From NCBI GenBank assembly GCA_014529385.2, contig CM043968.1, positions 5,721,001 through 5,785,000 on the forward strand: DNA of 64,000 nt, read 5' to 3'. Below, one piece after another: positions 1-11,455 of this stretch. Below the pieces are notes generated by a model. That model did no database searches and was not told where the DNA came from. It saw only the letters and a program-made list of their open reading frames with translations. This stretch comes from Adiantum capillus-veneris. Lineage: Eukaryota; Streptophyta; Polypodiopsida; Polypodiales; Pteridaceae. Numbering within the stretch: position 1 is the first letter of the stretch; each line of letters starts with the position of its first letter. Both the position numbers and the translations under genes were made by a program.

Positions 1-9
1 CATAAACGT

Positions 10-32
10 TATGCTAATTAGCATACCTTTGC
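10..32. repeat. isolated unit of the TGCTAATTAGCA palindrome family
   Basis: A single ATGCTAATTAGCAT palindrome stands at the window edge, 2.1 kb from the large array of the same motif. The array family is therefore dispersed or continues to the left of the window. The rest of 1-223 shows no gene beyond the 3' flank of the phosphatase-like relic. Confidence 0.6.
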
Positions 33-223
33 TAATTTCCAACGAGAATGTATACAAATTCAATGTTTTCAAGATGCCAATAGTACACATAGTATTGTCT
101 TCAAAACAAGAATAGTACAGGATCTAATCATTACTATCTGAAGTGAATGTCGGAATAGTTACAAACATTGGAAAGGCAATTTACAAATTTCCCTCATAAT
201 GTTACAAAACTGCAGAGAGCCTC

Positions 224-1335
224 CTACTCTGGATAAGATCGTGGTTTAGCGCTCTTGTACACTCGCTTTTGCCCAGTGTCCGTTTGCTTCTTTGTTTGCT
301 GAGCTTTTGAGTCTCGCTGGAATTCTTCTTCTTGTTGAGCTTTTGGTTCTTGCAACTCTCTTTCTTCTTCTTCTTGCTGCTGCTTCTCTAATTTTTCTCT
401 CTGTAGCCTCTCTCTCTTATGTCTTTCAGCTTCTTCATCAGCCCCCCTTTGTCTCCTACGCATGGCTTCATTACGTTGGGCTACTGTATGCCGGTGCATT
501 TCTGATTCCAGCTTCCTGATCACTTGATGTGAAAAAAAATTTGGGGCAGTATCAAACGCATTTTCAGTTGTATACGCTGCACGATCCTCTGATTGCAGCC
601 ATAGGAACAGCCAGCTGCTCAAAGTATGTATCAGGAAGTTTTGCCGCTATTCTTTAGTCTGGTCCTCTATCTTAGGAGTAACAAGCCAACTTCCTTCAGG
701 GTTCTGGCACACTTTGTACATACTATCGTCAATAATTAGACTGTTTTGGGGCCCAAAGTTGCAGTTCTTCCAAAACAATCTCAAATCCTTCAAGAATACA
801 TGCTTATTATATATCTGACAAGGCTGGCTAGTACAATGACTTTGTGTAAAAACACTTCTGAGCTTATCCCGCTTCTCTTTGAATATTGTTTCTAATATTG
901 CATTCACTTTAGGTGCCATGTTGGTGCTCCATATATACACATGGAAAAAACGGAGGCACCAATCCAAAAATTTGTGGTTGTCTTTGCGAAAATTACCAAC
1001 CTCCTATCTTTCACATTGTACTTTATCATTTTCCTTGCATGTTTAGGGGGAATGTCACCGTGCATTGGCTCTACAACTTGAACAAGCAGGCCATTTAAAT
1101 CAAGAACCAAAGCGCACCCATCGTCTGGCAATGGCTTTGGCACGCATAGTGGGTTTGGTAGTGCATACCACTCAGCATAAATAACTTCCCCTGAGGGATG
1201 AATATAACTGAAGTACTCATTTATTTTCGTTAAGCGTTTAAGATAGCTAGCCAGGTGCAATCTCGGCTTTTTCTTTTTGTAGCTATCTAGCCTTGGCAAT
1301 ATGCCGCTTTCGTATGGTTTTGCATGCAATGGCAT
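224..1335 (-). pseudogene. FCP1/HAD-type phosphatase-like gene, disrupted
   Basis: Three minus-strand segments read as one protein of the plant FCP1-homology (NIF) family, relatives of the RNA polymerase II CTD phosphatase. Segment 1335-1005 holds the HAD motif I equivalent ALVLDLNGLL (about 1084-1110). Segment 1005-650 holds FHVYIWSTNMAPKV, QSHCTS, FLKDLRLFWKNCNFGPQ and the motif III-like LIIDDSMYK (about 714-745). Segment 646-224 gives the usual end of the domain followed by a Lys/Glu/Gln-rich coiled coil. A one-base frame change lies near 1000. An in-frame TAG at 647-649 separates two halves that otherwise read on. Plant members of this subfamily have DLNGLL rather than DLDETL, so catalysis is uncertain even in intact relatives. 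A decayed copy is most likely; a single-read assembly error could explain the frame change but not the stop. Confidence 0.72.
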
Positions 1336-1557
1336 AATTCAAATCATGCAGAGCAACTAACTGCAATTTCTCTTGCCCTGTGACACAAAAATGGTATCGA
1401 ATAAAGACATCATAAAGGACAAGCAAAAACTACTAAACTGTTGCACATTAAAATAATATTGAAAAGAGTTTTTCCATTACAAATATCTAGAGAGATACAT
1501 GCCACAAGGTGTGGAGCTTGCTAACACTACATAACTTGGACACAATAGGGAACAGAT

Positions 1558-2097
1558 TCAGCATAATTTCTTGCAAGCACATGAGTGGATGGATTTCTTT
1601 TCACCTATGCTGTGTTCGTTTATGTCATCCAGGGTGCTCGGAGGGGCAGCACATTTCTCGTCCCCAGGTTCTTCCAGAATCTGTTCCAAGCCACCTTTTC
1701 TCTTTAATTTCACTTTGTTTACAAAACCCTGTAGGGGGCTGTCATCATCGGCGTCTTGCGCAGTCAGCCCACTGTTAGTACTGAAACCTTCCTCTTGAGC
1801 ACTCCTACCTTCCTCCTTCACACTCCTAACTGTTTCCTCTGAGACGCTTGTTTGATCATTTGTAGAGGGCTTGGGTTTGGGATGAGTAATCATGATAAAA
1901 TCTTCATCATCATCATCTGTTTCTTTACCATCTGCAGCAGCCTCGTGCAATGTTGCATGTTGTGGCATTACATCTGCCCTTTCATGCTGTCTATCCAGCT
2001 CATCAGATTCATCATTATAGATCTTCTCTTCTTTCCTTTGATTGACAGGTGTCTTGTCAGGTTCATATCCTACATCATTGATACCTGTGTATTCCAT
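1558..2097 (-). CDS. acidic low-complexity ORF, possible 5' exon of the phosphatase-like gene
   Basis: A 179-residue open frame rich in Asp, Glu, Ser and Lys, with an ETDDDDEDF run near the middle and no recognisable domain. It lies 220 bp upstream of the FCP1-like relic on the same strand. Plant FCP1-domain proteins often have disordered acidic N-terminal regions, so it may be an upstream exon. I could not identify a convincing donor/acceptor pair linking the two, so the connection is an inference from position and composition. It could also be an unrelated chance ORF. Confidence 0.35.
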   Translation of the reverse strand: MEYTGINDVGYEPDKTPVNQRKEEKIYNDESDELDRQHERADVMPQHATLHEAAADGKETDDDDEDFIMITHPKPKPSTNDQTSVSEETVRSVKEEGRSAQEEGFSTNSGLTAQDADDDSPLQGFVNKVKLKRKGGLEQILEEPGDEKCAAPPSTLDDINEHSIGEKKSIHSCACKKLC

Positions 2098-2149
2098 TCA
2101 CCCGTTAATTTTCATCGATACCATTATGATTGCTTGTATGCATAATGTA

Positions 2150-3730
2150 ACAAGTAGCATTCCATGTATGGTAGGCATCTATATCCTGTAGACATTCATA
2201 TTGTCTATGCTAACTATGCTAACTAGTATACAAAGTGTGCTAACCACCATGATTACTATGCTAACAAGGAAGTGTGAATATAGTGTGTATGCTAACTAGC
2301 ACAAAATGTATGCTAATTAGCATATATAAAATGTTAATAGGCAAAATTGTGTGTATGTTAATGGTATGCTTATGATTGATGGTGTGCTAATTAGCATGCA
2401 TGCTATGTTAATTAGCATAAATGGTATGCTAATTAGCATACAGCGTATGCTAGCATAGATGGTATGCTAACTAGAGGATAAGTTATGATAATAAACATAA
2501 CATCTCTGCTAATTAGCATACCATTTTTGTTGGTTAGCATATTGTGTATGCTAACTAAAATACACATTACGATAACTAGCAAAGAGGTATGCTAACTATA
2601 ATAAAAATTATGCTAGCTAGCTCAAAATGTATGCTAACTAGCATAGAGGTATGCAAGCATACACATCTTGCTAGCTAGCAAAGAAGGTATGCTAACTAAA
2701 CTTTGAATGCTTGTTAGCATGCACCAAATGCTAGCTAGCATACTGAGTATGCTAATTATCATACCTTTTTTTATAGTTATCATACTTGCATGATAGCCAT
2801 CATAATAAATGTTCTAATTAGCATAAGAGGTATGCTAATTAGCATATCTTGTTAGCTAGTTAGCACACATGGCTAACAAGGTATGTTAATTAGCATACTT
2901 TTAATGCTAATTAGAACATTGTGTATGATGACTAGCATGCAAGTATGATAATTATAAGAAAAGGTATGCTTATGCATGTTGATTAGCATACCTTTTTCCT
3001 AATTATCATACTTGCATGATAGCCATCATACAATATTCTAATTAGCATAAAAAGTATGCTAATTAACATATTATATATGCTAATTAGCATACCCTGTATG
3101 TTAGTTAGCACACTGTGTGTGCTAATTTTCATACCTTGTATGTTAGTTAGCACACAGGGTATGCTAATTAGCATACTTTGTGTCTAACTGGGAACTCTCT
3201 ATGCTAGTTAGCATGCATAGTTTGTTAACTAGCATAGAAGGTATGCTTATTAGCATTCACAGTATGCTAACTAGCATACAAAAAATCCCAAATAGTATTC
3301 ACAATGCTAACTAACATATAGGGTATGCTAGTTACCATGCATATTTGTTAACTAGTATAGAAGGTATGCTTATTAGCATACACAATTTGCTAACTAGCAT
3401 ACAAAAAATGCCAACTAGTATTCACAATATGTTAGCTAGGATAACTATCTCTGCTAGCTAGCATACACAATATGCTTACCACTATGACAATGTATGCTAG
3501 CTATATCTCATAGTATGCTTACTAGAATAACTAGGTTTGACAACTATCATACACAATATGCTAGACACCATACCCACTAAGCTAACTAGCATACCTTATA
3601 TGCTAACTAGCATACCTTCTATGCTAACTAGCATAACTAGGTTTGATAACTACCATACACAATATGCTAGACACCATACCCACTAAGATAACTAGCATAC
3701 CTTCTATGCTAACTAGCATACACAGGGCTA
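2150..3730. repeat. degenerate palindromic minisatellite, TATGCTAATTAGCATA-like units
   Basis: About 1.6 kb is built almost entirely from variants of a palindrome, ATGCTAATTAGCAT or ATGCTAACTAGCAT, joined by short AT-rich spacers and recurring roughly every 20-45 bp. Units alternate between the AATT and the ACTA/AGTT centre. Some longer blocks recur (for example near 2760-2830 and 2985-3050, and near 3530-3600 and 3630-3700), which indicates tandem expansion at more than one scale. There is no sustained reading frame. The short ORFs here are repeat translations (MLISIPCVLTNIQGM-type) and are not called as genes. Confidence 0.85.
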
Positions 3731-3805
3731 GTGTAGGAATCAAGACTGGATAACTGTTCCTTAACATTATCTTACCAGAACTCTGTGTGATTGGAGGTCC
3801 TTGCC

Positions 3806-5594
3806 CTATGACCTTGCCACACATTCAACTGGTATCCTTTCGTGGCAGGTGGAAGCTCTACACTCGGTCCCCAGGGAGCATGCAGCAACAAAGAAGATTA
3901 GGTGATAGGTATGCTCACATGGAATTTTGACCATTGCATTGATTTTGTGTACTTCTAGTGGCAGACCACAGCCAGTACACACGTTGCTTGTTGTCCCATC
4001 GCATACCCCTGCTATACACTTTGTAAAAGTGTACATAGCTATCTTGCATAGGGCAGTGGGGATGAAGGAGCCTTGTATCATCCTACTTATCTGCATGAGC
4101 AGCTGCAATTGACTATCGCAGGCGTGCACTTTTGCTTCCTGCACCTCCACATCAATCTACAAACCAATCAAAACAAAGGCATGGTAAGTACATAGGATAG
4201 TGTGCCCATATTCAAAACATAAGGTTCAATCACAAAAACCATCGGCACTTACATGAAGACATGTTATGTCAATATCAATAGCAGTGGGGGTGTCCTCACT
4301 ATGAGGAAACCCCAAACCATCCAGTGTCTCCTTCAGTGACTCGATCTTTACCTTGAGATCTATTTCTCTCCTTGCATCCACACTGTCAGTGAGGCCTAAA
4401 CACCGCAATTCATTCTCAGCATCATGAAGCTTATGTCTCATAGCAAGTACTACAGGGCTGACCATATCATGGCTTGCTTCCAGAACCCTCGCAGCTTCAA
4501 GCTCCTGACCCGCATTCTTGAACTGCTATTTAGCATCCTGCAGTCAATTTTTGAGATGGTCATTTGCACTCATGATGTGTTGCAAATCAGAGAGCCCAAA
4601 ATATGACATGCTTGTTGTCACTTTGTGAGAGCTGTTAATAGAGAGGGGTGTTACCCTGGCAGCAGAAACAACGTTCGGAGCTACTTGGCCATCGCAATCG
4701 TCCTTTGTTTCCGCGGAGCCCTCCTCTGTTTTTTGACTTGAGGGGTGGGTATTACGCACCCTCCACTTTTCAACATGGGCATTGTAGTATCCTTTTTCTC
4801 AAAGGTCCTGCAAATGCTAGACAACAAACTCAGCCCAATTGAACTGCATGATTGAGCCACTTGCAATTGCCACTAGACTGAATTGTTTAACAAAACCCTT
4901 CGCAAAAGCCGAATTAATTTCCATGTTGGTGGGGGGCTTCTGGTGCACCCTGTAGTGTAGCTGAAGTACTTGGTCATACATGTTGCCACGAATGCTACTG
5001 CATTTGAAGCGATATTTGTTGCGATCCTTCGCCTCTCTGAATACACTGAACCACTCCAAATCTGTAATCTGCTCCCACTTCACCAATCTGGGGTCGTCAC
5101 CGTCCATGGAGAGGCCATGGACAACATTAAACTCTTCTACTATTACACAAAACTTTCCCTGCAGTGGGATGTTCAGCTTGGGAGCTTTCCATTGGCCTGC
5201 ACATCACACAGGATTATAAGATTAAAACCTTACAAAACCCTACTAGAATAGGGTTGTCAAGTAATTTATACACAGGCAATTGCGCGGGCTCTCCTTAGAT
5301 GCAATCATCTAAGCATGCACCTTGAATGCCTAAGCATGCACATTGAATGCCTAAGGCAATGCACAAGCACTTGATCAATGTGAGAGAATTCACAACTAGA
5401 TTGAAGCCAGGGGCTACTGCAAAAACAAGCATATAAGCTGAATGCATAGTCCTCTATGTTGATTACAGCATATGCTTAGCAACACAATTTTCTCATGGGT
5501 GATAGGATTTACTAACAGATTAGTAGTCGGGGCATGCTGGAGAAATGTGTCATGCTTTGCTTGATTTACAACTTCCAAATGTGGCCCCCTCATT

Positions 5595-5653
<59 letters not shown>

Positions 5654-5955
5654 GTACCTGAGTCCTTCTTCCCCTTCCCTGCATGCATGTACTTTGACAT
5701 TGGGGATCCTTGAGAATTAGAAGCATTCAATCTTTTGCATGGAGGAGGAGAAGCAACAGAACCATTGCCCCTCGACTTCCTTCTCGGTGGAGTACTGTCA
5801 AAATTGTTGTCGGAGGTGGCTGGCTCCATTGGTGAGCTATCCTCCACTTGGGCTGACTGCTGGCCTCTGACTGCAGACCTGCTTGCATCTGGCAATCGCT
5901 TTCCTCCCTTTCTCTGACCCGTGGCCCCTGCGCTGTGCTTCCCTCCATGCTTCAT
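3806..5955 (-). pseudogene. three-exon gene of unknown family, frame intact but four in-frame stops
   Basis: A spliced model fits well: exon 1 5955-5658 (donor CAG/GTACTC), exon 2 5196-4253 (acceptor GTGCAG, donor CAT/GTAAGT) and exon 3 4156-3806 (acceptor TTTGTAG). The three sum to 1593 nt, exactly 531 codons. The start MKHGGKHSAG opens a basic, Ser/Pro-rich disordered region. A compact domain follows (WEQITDLEWFSVFREAKDRNKYRFKCSSIRG), then a long coiled-coil region and a Cys/His-rich C-terminus (CTGCGLPLEV, IPCEHTYH, CSLGTEC) that looks like a degenerate RING-like zinc module. In-frame stops sit at 4817-4819 (TAG), 4799-4801 (TGA), 4544-4546 (TGA) and 4526-4528 (TAG), with no frame change. 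Each is one C-to-T step from Gln or Arg in a helical context. I do not recognise the family. A nucleic-acid or ubiquitin-related role is possible but unsupported. Confidence 0.6.
5597..5656. repeat. (GA)n microsatellite inside intron 1
   Basis: About 60 bp of GA dinucleotides, starting right after the donor site of exon 1 of the preceding minus-strand gene (CT tract in the sense of transcription). Confidence 0.9.
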
Positions 5956-6395
5956 GACTACACCACTACCTCAACGTAACGACTGAGCTTAATTGTTAGA
6001 GATTTTAAAAATATTACGATTCATTTTTTGGAAGTCCAAGTATTACACTTTGTATAGTTCATGATGGTGGCCCACACACTTGAAAAATCATGGCTGTCCT
6101 ATCCATGTGTTATGCGAATAATATGTGCTTGTTGGCATATGTTAACTACCACAAAAAGTGTGACATGTTAACATGCTTTCACCCATATATGCATGCATTT
6201 AAATTTGCAACTAGTGGGATCTTAGTGTCCCATCTAGATAGGTGTACAAATGAATGCCTCTCCTAAAGAGTGGTAACTACAGGGTATATGCTAAAAATCC
6301 CTTCCCTTGAGAATGATAAGCAACAAGGGTGTAGGGCAAAATCTCCTCCCCTAGAGAGTAGTAAGCAACTAGGGTGTAGAAAAAAACAGAGTGTT
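5956..6395. other. no gene seen
   Basis: AT-rich spacer between the start of the unknown three-exon gene and the copia gag remnant. A direct repeat of a block containing TGGTAACTACAGGG / CTAGAGAGTAGTAAGCAACTAGGGTGTAG (about 6260-6380) is the only structure noticed. Confidence 0.5.
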
Positions 6396-6698
6396 TCAGA
6401 TTACATCTACGAAGCATATTGCTTCATTGTTTTCATCACTTGATTCTTCAGTTATGCTGAGTTTATCTTTATCTTTGTTTCTATTTTTGTACAAGCACCA
6501 ATTAGACTCATGGCTATTTTCACCCACAATACACACAAGTGTTAATTTTGTAACATTTGTCAGATGTGTGGTTGGTGCGGTTACAATGCTTGCATCTCTT
6601 CTTTGTTGGGTTTCTTGATGATGTAGCAATGAAAGCTCCTCCTGAGTTCCTTGTGTCTGTGATCTTCTTCTCGCGCTCTTACAACAAGTTGATGACAT
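6396..6698 (-). pseudogene. copia gag remnant, 3' part with two zinc knuckles (oldest layer of the nest)
   Basis: On the minus strand the reading ends in two CCHC knuckles of the form C-x2-C-x4-H-x4-C: CKHCNRTNHTSDKC and CVYCGENSHESNWC. A one-base frame change lies between them. A Lys/Glu-rich tail follows. This is the nucleocapsid end of a Ty1/copia gag. Its upstream half lies 19 kb away at 25990-26640. Element A is inserted between them, and removing it with one target-site copy lets the frame run on through LEDVINLL and EREKKITDTRN into the first knuckle, apart from one TAA. Confidence 0.7.
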
Positions 6699-8504
6699 TG
6701 TATAAGTGGAAGGGGGTACACACCCAAAACTCAAATAATCTGCCTCTCTACAGCTCAGGTTAAACATAGCACCCCAATCCACTGGGATTCACCTTCAAAA
6801 TCCTCTTTCCTGCTAGCAAACCACCGCTTGCACACCTCTTGACTCGATCACACTATATCATATCACGGTTCAATACACATGCATCGCATGACACATTTCA
6901 CAGCTTCCCATGCACACAAAGATCCTCTTTTCTCTCTCTTTGATGCAAGACATTGCCGGTTCGATGGGGGCACACTTGCCTACACATACACCCAACATGG
7001 CGGACACAAGCACAAGAGCAATAGAACAGAGGGGGAAAGGGGAAGTGACACCAAAATGCGGAAAATCCTTGTTCTTCCTTTATTCAAGACAGCCAAGTAC
7101 AAATGGCCTCGCCAGCACAACCTCGAAGGGCATGAAAAACAGACTTTGACATCCCTCGTCGACGATGTCTCGATGGTGGAGCTTTGTTCCTTCTATCTTC
7201 ATTGCCAAAGCATATGCTCAAACTCTCTCCCTCTGGAGCTCTCGTCCCACCAAAAAGCACTCCCTCCAAGAGCCTCTCCTTGGGCTTGCCTCACCCTTGA
7301 CAGAGCAAAAGAAGAACAAGGTGAAGAAGCTCCCTTCATCGCTTGAAAAAAACCCTCCTTCTAAAGAAACTCCTCCAAGTCTCCCCCTTCTCTTTTTTCC
7401 TATGCACCCTTTTTTCCCGAAAGGGTGCTCCCTTTCTTCCTTTCTTTTTCTTTGCCTAAAAGATATGTTTTTTTTCCTGCTTGAGACCACACTTCTTCTT
7501 TTTCTCAAAAAGGCTGTCATGGAGACAACGGGGCTACACACCTTTGTGAGCTCTCACTTAAAGTTCTTTTATTTTTTCCCTTTTAAATTTGGAACTCCAC
7601 CTTATTTACTTTAGCCTTTTCCTTTTGAATCTACAACCAAGGAGTTTTTTTTCATTCATAGAAGGAGCTTCTCAAAACATCGACACTTGCACCTGGCTGG
7701 ACTTGCCAAATAACTCTTTTAATCACGTCACAAGGGAGCTCCACTCATTAGCTTCAAAATTCCCAGGCTTTTCCACCTTTCCGCACCATGGCCTTGGACA
7801 ACATGCTCGAAAATGGAAAAAGAAACATATGATCCCCTTCCCTCGTAATTGTTTGCTAACTCCAACTAAGCTAACTCCAACTAAACGTATCTCAGTGTCC
7901 ATGCCCTTGATTGACCAATTGTGAATTTTGGCCAACTCCACCCATTGGATGCAACTTGTGGAATCTTGACAAGCCCAAAAAGATCCCTGTCGGTATTCCA
8001 ACTAATGCAATTAAATTGACACACACATGACCCTCGACAAATCTTTCTCAGACCATAACTTGCCCATTCAAGACCCGATTGACAATCCTAAAAGATCAGC
8101 ATGCTTTGCAGCTTGAGCACTTCATTCCTATCAATTGATCCTAGCTCTGGCCATCTTTCCATGTCTGTCCCATCGGTCGGGGATCTGCAAAACTTTCCAC
8201 ATTCAAGCTAGCATATCTTTCACATCGTGGCTCCGTTTGATCAGTCGTCTAGACGGGCTTCTAGAGAATCTTGAGCACTACATTTTAAGGCATTGAAATA
8301 GCACCTTAGACACTTGGACCTGCCACCCCCTTTTGGACCTCTATGGAACCTTTTATGGCCCAAAAAACGGCATTTTACATACATTTCCATTGGCCTCTGC
8401 CTGCCCATGCCTTACATAGCAGTTTTAACATCTGGACCCACCCCGTAGGCATCCTTTGCACTGCTTGGTACCACTTTTTAATTGAACCAACTTTGCATGC
8501 ACCA
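6699..8504 (-). repeat. 3' LTR of element A
   Basis: Aligns by eye along its full length with 24190-25989. Shared stretches include CAAATAA-CTGCCTCTCTACA, ATAGCACCCCAATCCACTGG, the CACTTGCCTACACA region and the AACATGC-CGAAAATGG block. Plus-strand ends are TG...CA. ORFs inside it (for example 6879-7346 and 7165-7614) are LTR translations with small indels relative to the other LTR, so I do not call them genes. Confidence 0.75.
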
Positions 8505-8525
8505 TCATTGCCCAACCCCTTGTTG
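8505..8525 (-). other. polypurine tract of element A (candidate)
   Basis: Read on the minus strand, the bases just before the 3' LTR are AACAAGGGGTTGGGCAATGA, a purine-rich stretch in the place expected for priming plus-strand DNA. Confidence 0.45.
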
Positions 8526-8809
8526 AACATTCATGTTCAATCCAAAGCAGCTTTATTGAACAGGCTTGAAACCTGCAACACTTTGTTAACACTCACACAT
8601 ATTGAAAAAAGCACAACCATATGTACAGTATGTAGAATATGTACAACACTACATGTCCACTACTCCCAAGTCTTCTCAGGTGGGTTGCCCAACCCCCCTT
8701 GCTACAATCTGGTTTACATCATGCACCAAATCTCTGCTGAAGTACAGCTTAAGCCGCACCCCATTCACCCTCTTTCTACGCAACTTGTCGTTTGCTCTTA
8801 TTAATTGAT

Positions 8810-9240
8810 AGGTCCCGTGTTTAGAAAAGCTTTATGTACCTTGTACGGACCTGTCCACCTTTTCTTGAACTTCATTTGGAAAGTAAAATCCAAATAGCTC
8901 TCATAATTCATTACCAAATTACCTTCTTCTATCCTTTTATCAAGCAAACTCTGATTAAACCTAGCAATTCGCTTCTCCCATTGCTTTACATAAAATCTGG
9001 TGTTGCCTCCCTATTCATCTGCAAAGCTTGGAGACTAACAATTCGATCTTGTAGCATCCCCTACTGTGTGGCATTCACTGGACAGGTCCCCTTTAAAGCA
9101 CCCAATTGTATATGCACCGGCAACACTGCCTCCTTACCGTAGACCAATTCAAATGGGATAAAATTGGTTGCCACCTTGTAGGATGTCCTGTATGCTCACA
9201 AACATTTTTCAAGATTCGCTTCCCACTCCACCTCCTGCTG
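8810..9240 (-). pseudogene. integrase C-terminal fragment of element A
   Basis: Minus-strand translation gives EVEWEANLEKCL, AYRTSYKVATNFIPFELVYG and KEAVLPVHIQLGAL. This is the conserved end of the integrase core and start of the C-terminal region of plant gypsy elements (AYRT...P..LVYG...LP). Several stops interrupt it. The zinc-binding and DDE core that should precede it (plus-strand higher coordinates) are missing or displaced by the block 9241-11455. Confidence 0.7.
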
Positions 9241-10115
9241 AATAGGAAATTAACAGTTCTAAATGAGTCCCTAGTTTAAGTTTACTTGACTAAATTATCA
9301 AATACTAGCTAGATTTTAAGCTTTTCACGAAGGAAGCTACAAAATTTCATAGATGATTAGTGAAAAAGCTGACAACTTATCCTAGTATGACTTAAAAGTT
9401 GGATTATTTATAGGTGGTTTTGGGAGAATATTGTTGAATATGTGACCGCAGTGGGGTTGTGAGCTCAAGATTAGTCGGAATGTATCTTCAAAATTCCTTA
9501 TAGTTGCTTTATGACGTTTAAAAAATCTTCTTTTTATGACCGATCTGGCAGGATAGATGAGTCTCCCTTTGTCGAGTCCGAGTGAAAGAGTAGTGATGAG
9601 GTTTTGAACTCAAGATGTGTCGAAATTTATCTTTAAGATCTCTTACAATTATACTTACGACGTTAAAATCTCTTCTTTTGATGACTGCCTTGGTAGAACG
9701 AGAGTAAGTGGATGAAGGAGGGTTATTATCTGTCGAGTTCAAGTAAACAAAGCGAGACAGGTTTTGAGTTTAAAACTAGTTGAAGTAGATGTGTGAGGTG
9801 GTTTGGGATCGTCCTATGACATCATCAAATGGATAAGAAGACTTGAGCTCAAGGCTCATTGCCGTCTAGATATTTGAGGTCTCGAGGATTCTAAATGTGG
9901 GAACAAGGTCTTCATAGACCTTAAAATTATTGGAAGAGAATATATTTTTATTTTAAAAAAACGTATTTCTGGTTCTAGTCAGCCAACTTTGAACGGGTAT
10001 GCAGTTGGGAATCGCCAGAGGTCACGAGCATGTTGAGTATGGAAGGGAGACAGCATGTGAGTGAGAGGGAGAGCAGGTTGCCCTGTGTGTGCGAGTGAAG
10101 AGAGAGGGCATAGTT

Positions 10116-10180
<65 letters not shown>

Positions 10181-10645
10181 GCCCGAGATAGGGGGGTAGC
10201 GAGGCAGTTTGCAGGAGAACGCTGCCTTGGTGTGGGGTCACGAGGCTGAGAGGGTAGAGAGAGAGTCATATGTGTGTAGTGAGAGTTAGAGAGAGAAGGG
10301 GGTGGGAGAGCAAGAAAACGCTGCCTTCTTGTGTGTTAGTGTGTGTGTGTTGATTAGAAAGAGAGAAACTGTCTTTGTAGCGCTATTAGAGAGAAAGTGT
10401 ATCACATGTGAGTGTATCTGTGTGTAGGATCCAAGAAAGAGAGAGAAATTATGAGTGTGTGTGTGTGTGTGTAGCGATATTGGGTGGAGAGAGATTGAGA
10501 AATTTCTGTTAATGCTATTAGAGAGAGAGTGTACGAGATCAGTACAAATTAGTGTGCAAGATTGAGTAGAGAGAGAATGGAGGTGATTGTGCCTATGTAT
10601 GAGCATTTATGTGTGCTAGTATGTTAGTTATCTGTGTGTAGCACT

Positions 10646-10694
<49 letters not shown>

Positions 10695-11455
10695 AAGTGT
10701 AGCAAAGTTAGAGAATGTGTGTGTCAATTAGATCGTATGTCTGCATGAGTAGTGTTCATTGTGATTGACTGTGAGCTAGTAAGATAGTGTGTTAGTAAAT
10801 TTAGAGAGGGAAAAGGGAAACCGAGGAGAGAGAAAGGAGGGAAATTGATAGAGGACTAGACTGTTGGAGGTGCATTTTTGATTGAGGATTGCAAAGAGGA
10901 CTACAGAATTCAAAAAGGATTTTAAAAGCGATTGTGGTCAGTGAAAATTATTTCAAAATCAAAAGAATAACTTCAAAAAGTCCTATTTTCTTTAAACATT
11001 TTCAAGATTGAAAAAAACGTCATTTCACTACATCACTTTAAAGTATTTAAAAAAAACTTAAAATTAAGTTATTCATGTATTAGCTTGATAACTGGAATAG
11101 CAAATTTACTCATTTGAAGTTTATTTGCACTTAAAAATTGTCTGAAAATGGAACATTTTACCTAATTTTGCATACTTAGTAATCATTTGGGGAAAAGAAA
11201 GAAATTGGACATTGGAATACTTTATATTTTGAAATTTTAATGGAATTTCAGTAGTTTGATTTATCAAATTGGTGTATTGAGTACAAAACTGATTAATTCT
11301 GTGAGTGTTGGACTACGAAAATTTAGCAAAATAAGTGATATACGAGAATTTAATCATAAATTAGCTAAAATGGACTTGAGAGTAGCAAATGAGAGACAAA
11401 TTAGTGCACTTTTAGGCTAGTTAATGGGGTCGTTAGATCAATTGAACGTAATTAG
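9241..11455. other. unassigned block interrupting element A; microsatellites and short tandem repeats
   Basis: Element A coding sequence stops at about 9240 and resumes at about 11456. The block between them has no credible gene. It holds an imperfect tandem repeat of roughly 150 bp (about 9461-9605 and 9606-9768, sharing GAACTCAAGAT, ACGACGTTAAAA and GTCGAGTTC motifs). Long (GA)n runs stand at 10118-10180 and 10648-10690, with (GT)n runs between them. An AT-rich stretch covers 10900-11450. It could be a solo LTR of another family, but I could not find clean terminal TG/CA ends with a target duplication. Confidence 0.5.

Noticed and set aside
292-519. Plus-strand ORF, Leu-rich and membrane-like
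   Set aside because: Antisense shadow of the Glu/Lys/Gln-rich coiled coil of the FCP1-like relic.
2983-3174. Minus-strand ORF with MLISI..VLTNIQGM repeats
   Set aside because: Pure translation of the palindromic minisatellite; no codon structure independent of the repeat.
3806-5955. Nuclear U-to-C RNA editing as the explanation for the in-frame stops
   Set aside because: Not established for nuclear transcripts, and the two methyltransferase copies show G-to-A as well as C-to-T changes, which points to DNA-level deamination. Kept only as a test to run.
7165-7614. ORFs in 6879-7924 and their counterparts at 24694-25428
   Set aside because: They lie in the LTRs of element A; the two LTR copies differ by indels that break the frames, so no conserved protein.
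9975-10606. Ser/Leu-repeat ORFs on the minus strand
   Set aside because: Translations of GA and GT microsatellites.
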